From Planctomycetota bacterium (GTDB lineage Bacteria; Planctomycetota; Planctomycetia; Pirellulales; UBA7805), in assembly GCA_030605285.1 (NCBI GenBank), contig JAUWIQ010000121.1, positions 1 to 6,523 on the forward strand: a stretch of 6,523 bases of DNA, given 5' to 3'. The notes beneath the pieces are model-generated. The model did no database searches, was not told the origin of the DNA, and saw only the letters and a list, made by a program, of their open reading frames with translations. Shown piece after piece: positions 1 through 3,993 of this stretch (the stretch's first letter is position 1; each line of letters begins with the position of its first letter). Position numbers and translations under genes: made by a program.

Positions 1-270
1 AATTTTTTTCGCCAGGGGAATAAAGAACACCACCATGAGCGCCGCTGCAATGATCTCCAGCACCATAAACTTGGTGACGCTTAAATCAAATGGCGCGAGG
101 TGCCAGTTCGGGGCGGCCTTCATCAGGGCCACGTCAACAAAGGGCTCAAAAGGTTGCCAGATTTTGAGCTTCCCCCCCTCAGCAACCATATGGGGCACAT
201 CAAAATGCTTGGCGTCCTGGACATGGCCGAACAGGTGCTCCGATTCCAATGCATGACTCGAGTCCGCCAT
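1..270 (-). CDS. atpB: F-type ATP synthase subunit a, N-terminal part (truncated by window edge)
   Basis: Reading the minus strand from an ATG at 270-268 gives 90 open codons that run off the left edge, so no stop is visible. The product begins MADSSHALESEHLFGHVQDA, has a soluble N-terminal stretch with HFDVPHM and a WQPFEPF segment, and enters its first membrane helix at about residues 68-88 (FMVLEIIAAALMVVFFIPL). The ESEHLFGHV-type N-terminus followed by this helix is typical of bacterial F0 subunit a, the membrane stator subunit that forms the proton half-channels against the c-ring. The catalytic arginine helix lies beyond the window. A purine-rich GAAGAG just upstream of the ATG can act as a weak ribosome binding site. 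It starts 14 bp after the stop of the AtpI-like gene and is third in the operon; its position after AtpZ- and AtpI-like genes supports the call. I cannot tell proton from sodium specificity from this part. Confidence 0.9.
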   Translation of the reverse strand, partial: MADSSHALESEHLFGHVQDAKHFDVPHMVAEGGKLKIWQPFEPFVDVALMKAAPNWHLAPFDLSVTKFMVLEIIAAALMVVFFIPLAKKI

Positions 271-284
271 TTTCTCTTCAGCCC

Positions 285-695
285 TTAACTCGCAAGCGAT
301 TGTTTCAGATTCGCGACCGACCAGCAGACGTCGACGGCGAGCGACAGTTGATAAAAAACCAATAGGTAATAAACAAAACCAAGTTGTAAAAGCGGGCTTT
401 CTTCAAACATCAGCACCCCGCAGAGTAGCAAGGGGACAGCCATCCGTATGAACATACCGAAGAGCATGCGGTAGTTCACTGCCACCGGGCCGGATAAAAA
501 CAGGCCAACCAACCGGGCCGAGGCGATCCCTAGGCCACAGATGAACAGGGCAGTTGCCGCAGCGAGCAGCCCCTGCAGCTGGTGTTGCCAGTAGGCAACC
601 GAGCCCACCAAAATCACCACGGCCAAGATCGCCAGGGCTCCCCCCACCGTGTAGCGACGCTCAATCCGAGACGGTACCAGATGGCGGTTCTTCAC
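285..695 (-). CDS. AtpI-like four-helix membrane protein of the ATP synthase operon
   Basis: 136 residues from a GTG at 695-693 to TAA at 287-285. The start is fixed by a perfect AGGAGG at 710-705 and by a four-base GTGA overlap with the stop of the upstream gene, which implies translational coupling. A basic N-terminus (MKNRHLVPSRIERR) precedes four predicted membrane helices at about residues 17-36, 41-66, 77-96 and 103-124, so it is an integral inner-membrane protein. In size, helix count and position directly before atpB it matches the AtpI/UncI-like proteins. AtpI of other bacteria is a non-essential factor reported to aid assembly or stability of the c-ring and/or magnesium uptake. The sequence is divergent, and I identify it more from topology and context than from any diagnostic motif; automated annotation may well call it hypothetical. 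Confidence 0.72.
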   Translation of the reverse strand: MKNRHLVPSRIERRYTVGGALAILAVVILVGSVAYWQHQLQGLLAAATALFICGLGIASARLVGLFLSGPVAVNYRMLFGMFIRMAVPLLLCGVLMFEESPLLQLGFVYYLLVFYQLSLAVDVCWSVANLKQSLAS

Positions 696-979
696 GAGGC
701 GGTTCCTCCTCGTCCTGATCGCGGAGCATTGTCCTCAGAATGGGACTCTCCAGGGTTCTGGGGTCTGTCGGGCTTGGTCATTTTAAGTAGGTGCCAGATG
801 GCGAGGGTTAAACCAAAAATAAAGCCGAGTACCATAAACAAAATTCGCGTACCAAGCTGCTCATCAATCCAAAGTCCGAGTACGCCCGGAAGGACCATTT
901 CCAGAGCAACCGTCATGGCACGCGACGCCGCCGCAGTGGCCTTCGCCATCGGCGAGCGACTATCATTCGGAGCGGTCAC
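692..979 (-). CDS. AtpZ/AtpQ-like accessory subunit of F-type ATPase (ATPase_gene1 family)
   Basis: 95 residues, first gene of the atp operon. Two predicted membrane helices (about residues 22-37 and 45-65) flank the loop GLWIDEQLGTR. A G-x-W-x-D-x-x-x-G-T loop between two helices is the hallmark of the small AtpZ-type proteins (ATPase_gene1, PF09527) encoded at the head of many F-ATPase operons; homologues have been proposed to act with AtpI in magnesium or calcium transport for the synthase. The C-terminal 28 residues are hydrophilic and disordered-looking (PDRPQNPGESHSEDNAPRSG). The start is uncertain: GTG at 979-977 gives 95 residues with only a weak GGGG upstream, while ATG at 949-947 would give 85 residues and has no clear ribosome binding site. 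The frame stays open further upstream but offers no ATG or GTG. The stop TGA at 694-692 overlaps the next gene's GTG. Confidence 0.78.
   Translation of the reverse strand: MTAPNDSRSPMAKATAAASRAMTVALEMVLPGVLGLWIDEQLGTRILFMVLGFIFGLTLAIWHLLKMTKPDRPQNPGESHSEDNAPRSGRGGTAS
705..710 (-). promoter_or_regulatory. Strong Shine-Dalgarno of the AtpI-like gene, inside the AtpZ-like gene
   Basis: AGGAGG on the minus strand, nine bases before the GTG at 695-693. It lies within the coding region of the upstream AtpZ-like gene and settles the GTG start of the AtpI-like protein. Together with the GTGA stop/start overlap it suggests coupled translation of the two genes. Confidence 0.8.
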
Positions 980-1108
980 AGGTACCCCGAGCCCGCAGGT
1001 CGTAATATGGGATGGAGGAATCTTGTAAGGTGTTGTGGTAAAACACGTTGAATAAAGTCTGAGCGTCCTTTCCAGGGTTCAATTCAACGGCCAGTGTGGG
1101 AGTGGCCC

Positions 1109-1137
1109 AATCTATCCGAACCCAAAAAAGTGGTCAA
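1109..1137 (-). promoter_or_regulatory. Predicted sigma70-type promoter of the atp operon
   Basis: On the minus strand TTGACC (1137-1132, 5 of 6 consensus) is separated by exactly 17 bases from TAGATT (1114-1109, 4 of 6). This is the best minus-strand promoter I find upstream of the AtpZ-like gene and would start transcription near 1102, leaving a leader of about 120 bases before the GTG at 979. The call rests on motif match and spacing alone. Confidence 0.55.
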
Positions 1138-1401
1138 CCAATCGCTGCGGCCAAATTCATATTTTCGTCCGTCGCGAACCCGATCCGATCGGGGGCGCCG
1201 TTGGCGGGAGAGGATTCCAGGTGCGAAAAGAGATGCCTCTCGGCCAGGAGTTGGTAATTACCGGCACCCGTTTTATCTGCCTAATCGACGGGGGGTCCGG
1301 GCCCGGTGTGGGCCTTAGAACAGGGAACGACCAGTTTTCGTAAGCACAGGAATAGAAATTATTTAAGGAAATTAATGGCCTCTTTTCGGGCCACAAAATC
1401 G
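1138..1401. other. Intergenic stretch between divergent promoters; no gene supported
   Basis: This 264-bp stretch separates the two facing promoters. Both strands carry short open frames but none with a ribosome binding site, plausible composition or recognisable motif. The only notable element is a perfect 10-bp palindrome, CCGGGCCCGG, at 1297-1306 inside a G-rich run (about 1289-1312). It could be a protein-binding site or a transcript hairpin, but nothing shows which. No tRNA or known riboswitch core is visible. Confidence 0.5.
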
Positions 1402-1430
1402 TTGTCTTTTTCGGGTCGGGCAATTAGAAT
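1402..1430 (+). promoter_or_regulatory. Predicted sigma70-type promoter of the DUF4912 gene
   Basis: TTGTCT (1402-1407, 4 of 6 consensus) and TAGAAT (1425-1430, 5 of 6) are spaced by exactly 17 bases. Transcription would start near 1437 and give a leader of about 185 bases before the ATG at 1622. It points away from the atp promoter at 1109-1137, so the two are divergent and about 265 bp apart. Supported by motif match only. Confidence 0.5.
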
Positions 1431-1479
1431 CACAAGAGACGCATAAAACATCCCATATGCGTTTCCGCACCTTAAGCAG

Positions 1480-1512
1480 GGCAAGGCTGCCATGATGGTT
1501 CGTGCCATTGCC
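1480..1512 (+). other. Hairpin in the predicted leader of the DUF4912 gene
   Basis: GGCAAGGC (1480-1487) can pair with GCCATTGCC (1504-1512): eight base pairs with one bulged A and a 16-base loop. It is not followed by a T-run, so it is not an intrinsic terminator. It sits early in the predicted 185-base leader. No known riboswitch class is recognisable. Confidence 0.3.
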
Positions 1513-1608
1513 GGATCGCGTGGTGTTGTTTGGATCGCGGTGGGCCGCATGGCTGGGAGAACGCCGGGGTGGTGGCGGCAATTTTGGGATTTGCATAAAC
1601 GCTTTCCT

Positions 1609-1614
1609 GGAGGG
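1609..1614 (+). promoter_or_regulatory. Shine-Dalgarno that fixes the DUF4912 gene start
   Basis: GGAGGG lies seven bases before the ATG at 1622. The same frame is open back to a GTG at 1502, but that start lacks a ribosome binding site and would add a low-complexity 40-residue extension, so 1622 is chosen. Confidence 0.8.
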
Positions 1615-1621
1615 TGTTTGG

Positions 1622-2752
1622 ATGACAGCTGCTGCACTTCGCGGTTTAACGTGTAAGGATCTGGCTAAGTTGGCCAAAAAAGACGGGGTGGCTGGCTGGC
1701 ATGCGATGCGGAAAGAAGAGTTGGTCAAGGCCCTGGTCAAAGCCTCCCGGCGCAAGTCAAGAAACAGCGGACAATTGGCGGGTCGCAAAATCGGCTCCGG
1801 CTCGGTTGCGAAGTCCGCCCTCCGTCGCCAAATGGCGGAAACGCGGCGCAAAGATCGTATTGGAAAACAGATTCGTGAATTTCAATCGACTCAAAAATTG
1901 TTGAAAATACTTGATGGTTCCACCCGTCGCGGCCGCCGTTCGGGTGGTGGGGACCGTCTGGTCCTGATGGTTCGGGATCCTTATTGGCTGCATGCCTCTT
2001 GGGAATTAAGCCGGAAAAGTATCGAGCGAGCGGCAGTGGCCATGGGGCAGCATTGGCATAATGCCAAGCCAGTGCTGAGGCTGTTGGCCGTAGGTCACAC
2101 AGCCGCAGCCAAGTCGGTGGAAAATGTGATCCGCGATATTCCAATTCATGGAGGTGTGAATGACTGGTATATCGATGTAACCGATCCCCCCGCCTCTTTT
2201 CAGGTCAAAATCGGTTATCTCTCTGGCGAACAGTTTCATTCGTTAGCCGGTAGCAATGTGGTGACGACACGACCGCGGGGAGACAATGCGGAGTTGGACA
2301 AGAACTGGCAGGAGGTAGCTCGTCAATGCGACAAAATCTATGCCATGAGTGGGGGTCCAGAGAACAGTGGCCATGCCGAAGATCTGCGGGAACTGTTTGA
2401 AGAACGACTTCGTCGCCCACTGGGATCGCCCCCGGTGACGCGGTATGGGGTCGTTCGCGGTGGAAACTTACGGCGCAAGCAGGATTTTGTCTTCGAAGTA
2501 GATTCTGAATTGCTCGTCTATGGTGCGACGACTCCCGGTTCCCACGTTTCGTTTCGAGGCGAACCGATTGATTTACGCGAGGACGGTACGTTCACCGTAC
2601 GTGTGAGTCTCAAGGAGGGTCGCCAAGTCATTCCGATCGTGGCAACCCGTGCCGATGGAGTGGAACAGCGGACCGTTGTGGTGGCCTTTGAGCGAAATAT
2701 GAAGGTTCTCGAGACGCTCATCCGGGCACCCGAGGATATTGTCAGCGGCTAG
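1622..2752 (+). CDS. DUF4912 protein with N-terminal Rho_N-like domain and C-terminal beta-sandwich
   Basis: 376 residues. Residues 4-42 (LRGLTCKDLAKLAKKDGVAG onward) resemble the Rho termination factor N-terminal (SAP-like) helical module, a small fold often used to touch nucleic acid. Residues 43-108 are basic, Arg/Lys-rich and probably flexible. Residues 110-220 match the DUF4912 family: RLVLMVRDPYWLHASWELS, then NDWYIDVTDPPASFQVKIGY and the SNVVTTPRG-like end. Residues 287-362 are beta-rich (LLVYGATTPGSHVSFRGEPI, DGTFTVRV, GRQVIPIVATRADG), as in the Ig-like tail usual in DUF4912 proteins. There is no signal peptide or membrane helix, so it should be cytoplasmic. The biochemical role of DUF4912 is not established; the basic linker and Rho_N-like module suggest nucleic-acid or polymer binding, which is inference. 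It stands alone, diverging from the atp operon. Confidence 0.85.
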   Translation: MTAAALRGLTCKDLAKLAKKDGVAGWHAMRKEELVKALVKASRRKSRNSGQLAGRKIGSGSVAKSALRRQMAETRRKDRIGKQIREFQSTQKLLKILDGSTRRGRRSGGGDRLVLMVRDPYWLHASWELSRKSIERAAVAMGQHWHNAKPVLRLLAVGHTAAAKSVENVIRDIPIHGGVNDWYIDVTDPPASFQVKIGYLSGEQFHSLAGSNVVTTRPRGDNAELDKNWQEVARQCDKIYAMSGGPENSGHAEDLRELFEERLRRPLGSPPVTRYGVVRGGNLRRKQDFVFEVDSELLVYGATTPGSHVSFRGEPIDLREDGTFTVRVSLKEGRQVIPIVATRADGVEQRTVVVAFERNMKVLETLIRAPEDIVSG

Positions 2753-2762
2753 AGGGTTTCGA

Positions 2763-2794
2763 GCGGTTTTATTTTGGTTGTCGAGAAAACCCGC
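2763..2794 (+). other. Hairpin just downstream of the DUF4912 gene
   Basis: GCGGTTTT (2763-2770) pairs with AAAACCCGC (2786-2794), eight base pairs with one bulged C and a 15-base loop. It begins 11 bases after the stop codon. There is no T-run after it, so it is more likely an mRNA 3'-end stabilising hairpin or a Rho-dependent end than a classical intrinsic terminator. An alternative pairing, GGGTTT (2754-2759) with AAACCC (2787-2792), also exists. Confidence 0.35.
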
Positions 2795-2814
2795 CTCACA
2801 GACTTTTGCACAAT

Positions 2815-3088
2815 TTTCTTGTAGTGCAGCGGCAGCCGTGGTAACATACTGCGAGCAACTCCTCTGTCATGTTTGTTGACGGTGTTTCATGAGGTGAGCC
2901 GCTAAATTAGCTCGTTGGGAGCCTTTATTACTAAAGGGTTTGAGGGCCGTATAGCCAGCGCCCGGTGCCGCTGCACTGGAGCAAGCGTTTGGATCACGAA
3001 ACTCAGGTCCAAGGCACCCCCTTGGTTACAAAACGAGCTTACCCACGGCACCGCGACATCTCGTCTGGCAGAGGGTTGCTTTTTTTTT
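2815..3088 (+). ncRNA. Candidate structured non-coding RNA ending in an intrinsic terminator
   Basis: No gene fits in 2753-3144, yet the plus strand is unusually rich in pairing. AGTGCAGCGGCA (2823-2834) is perfectly complementary to TGCCGCTGCACT (2966-2977); beyond a bulged G the helix continues with CCG (2836-2838)/CGG (2963-2965), and outside it CTTG (2818-2821) can pair with CAAG (2982-2985). A 12-base match this close is unlikely by chance. Inside lies CCTTTA-TTAC-TAAAGG (2922-2937), and downstream CCAAGG-CACCC-CCTTGG (3009-3025). The block ends in a strong terminator at 3053-3088. The closing helix spans about 170 nt, which is the size of 6S RNA, but I see no match that proves it, and tmRNA, RNase P and SRP RNA signature motifs are absent. 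No convincing promoter was found: TTGTAG-N17-TAACAT (2820-2848) would start inside the structure. It may instead be a long structured 3' UTR of the DUF4912 mRNA. Boundaries are approximate. Confidence 0.35.
3053..3088 (+). terminator. Intrinsic (Rho-independent) terminator
   Basis: GCGAC (3053-3057) pairs with GTTGC (3075-3079, one G-T pair), and after a bulged A, TCTC (3059-3062) pairs with GAGG (3071-3074, one T-G pair). The loop is GTCTGGCA. The stem is followed at once by nine Ts (3080-3088). It is plus-strand oriented, 300 bp past the DUF4912 stop and 56 bp before larE, so it ends either the candidate RNA or the DUF4912 transcript, and isolates larE from upstream transcription. Confidence 0.75.
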
Positions 3089-3104
3089 AGCCACATTCAA
3101 TAAA

Positions 3105-3133
3105 GACGGGACCGTACCCACTTGTACCCCGTC
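3105..3133 (+). promoter_or_regulatory. Hairpin abutting the larE ribosome binding site
   Basis: GACGGG (3105-3110) pairs with CCCGTC (3128-3133) and, after a three-base bulge, GTAC (3114-3117) with GTAC (3124-3127), giving ten base pairs around the loop CCACTT. The stem ends one base before the AAGG Shine-Dalgarno (3134-3137) of larE. If transcribed, it could modulate ribosome access or protect the 5' end; regulation is inferred from position only. Confidence 0.4.
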
Positions 3134-3144
3134 AAGGCAAATTC

Positions 3145-3993
3145 ATGCCATCTCTTGCTGAAAAACGTGATCGGCTGCTTGCCTCACTTCAGCGACTGGA
3201 CAGTTGTGCCGTAGCGTTCAGCGGGGGTGTGGACAGTGCCGTGGTCGCCAAGGCGGCCGAGCTTGCCCTTGGCAACCGGGCCCTGGCCGTGACTGCCGTG
3301 AGTGCCAGTCTGGCCGCAGGGGAATTGGAACAAGCGATCGAGCTTGCTGCTCGGATCGGTATCCGCCATGAGGTCGTGAAAACCGAGGAAATGGCAAATC
3401 CCGCCTACGTCGCCAATGGGCCGGACCGCTGTTATCACTGTAAGACAGAGCTCTATTCGCGGTTGCAACCCCTTTTGTCAGAATGGGGTGTCGAGATGCT
3501 GGTTAACGGAGCAAACTGTGACGACCTGGGCGATTATCGACCCGGTTTGAGGGCAGCGAGTGAAAAGGCGGTCCTCAGTCCCCTCGCTGAGTGTGGACTG
3601 ACCAAAGCCGATGTTCGTGATCTGGCCGAAGCATGGAAACTTCCAGTCTGGAACAAACCCGCCCTGCCGTGTCTCTCAAGTCGTCTGGCCTACGGTCTGG
3701 AGGTCACGCCGGAGCGGCTTGCCATGGGCGATCGTGCCGAGCAGTTTCTCCGTGAAGCGGGCTACAAAACGGTTCGCGTACGATGTCACGAAGGCGAGTT
3801 GGCCCGACTGGAAGTCGCGGGTGAGGAGGTGGCAGGACTTGTCGAACCAGAATTTCGTGCCCGACTCGTCAGCTACCTTAGCGAACTCGGTTTTCGCTAT
3901 GTGACGGTCGATCTCGAGGGTTTCCGCAGCGGGAGCCAGAACTTGGTCTTGTCGGTGGAAAGCTTGCAGTCGGTTTCCCGTCCCACGAGGTAA
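3145..3993 (+). CDS. larE: ATP-dependent sacrificial sulfur transferase LarE
   Basis: 282 residues, near the usual length for LarE (about 270-290). LarE is a cytoplasmic PP-loop enzyme that adenylates the carboxylates of the pyridinium biscarboxylate mononucleotide and converts them to thioacids, making the nickel-pincer nucleotide cofactor of lactate racemase and related LarA enzymes. The PP-loop SGGVDS is at residues 26-31. DRCYHCK (94-100) and NGANCDDLGDYRPG (121-134) are family signatures. KPALPCLSSRLAYG (171-184) carries Cys176, at the position of the cysteine whose sulfur is sacrificed in the characterised lactobacillar enzyme. The C-terminal FRYVTVDLEGFRSGS (250-264) is also typical. 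The ATG is supported by AAGG seven bases upstream. No larA, larB or larC is in the window, so its partners must lie elsewhere. The last 97 bp overlap the convergent kinase gene. Confidence 0.93.
   Translation: MPSLAEKRDRLLASLQRLDSCAVAFSGGVDSAVVAKAAELALGNRALAVTAVSASLAAGELEQAIELAARIGIRHEVVKTEEMANPAYVANGPDRCYHCKTELYSRLQPLLSEWGVEMLVNGANCDDLGDYRPGLRAASEKAVLSPLAECGLTKADVRDLAEAWKLPVWNKPALPCLSSRLAYGLEVTPERLAMGDRAEQFLREAGYKTVRVRCHEGELARLEVAGEEVAGLVEPEFRARLVSYLSELGFRYVTVDLEGFRSGSQNLVLSVESLQSVSRPTR

Noticed and set aside
1502..1621. 40-residue N-terminal extension of the DUF4912 protein from GTG 1502
   Set aside because: There is no ribosome binding site at 1502, the extension is Gly/Arg-rich without family match, and GGAGGG sits seven bases before ATG 1622.
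1372..1851. 159-codon minus-strand open frame across the start of the DUF4912 gene
   Set aside because: Composition is Arg/Pro/Ser-rich with no family motif, and it is antisense to a well-supported gene; treated as a shadow.
2820..2848. Promoter TTGTAG-N17-TAACAT for the candidate RNA
   Set aside because: Only 3 of 6 and 4 of 6 consensus bases match, and transcription would begin inside the structure it should produce.
2823..2977. Small MITE-like transposon with 12-bp terminal inverted repeats
   Set aside because: No target-site duplication flanks the arms (CTTGT on the left, GGAGC on the right) and no second copy is visible; an RNA helix is the simpler reading.
2902..3103. Short open frames on both strands in the DUF4912-larE spacer
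   Set aside because: They are about 60 codons long, low in protein-like signal, and cover the inverted repeats and terminator; an RNA explanation fits better.
3076..3104. larE promoter with TTGCTT as -35
   Set aside because: The -35 lies in the terminator T-run, and the hexamer at 17-base spacing (AATAAA) is poor; not listed as a feature.
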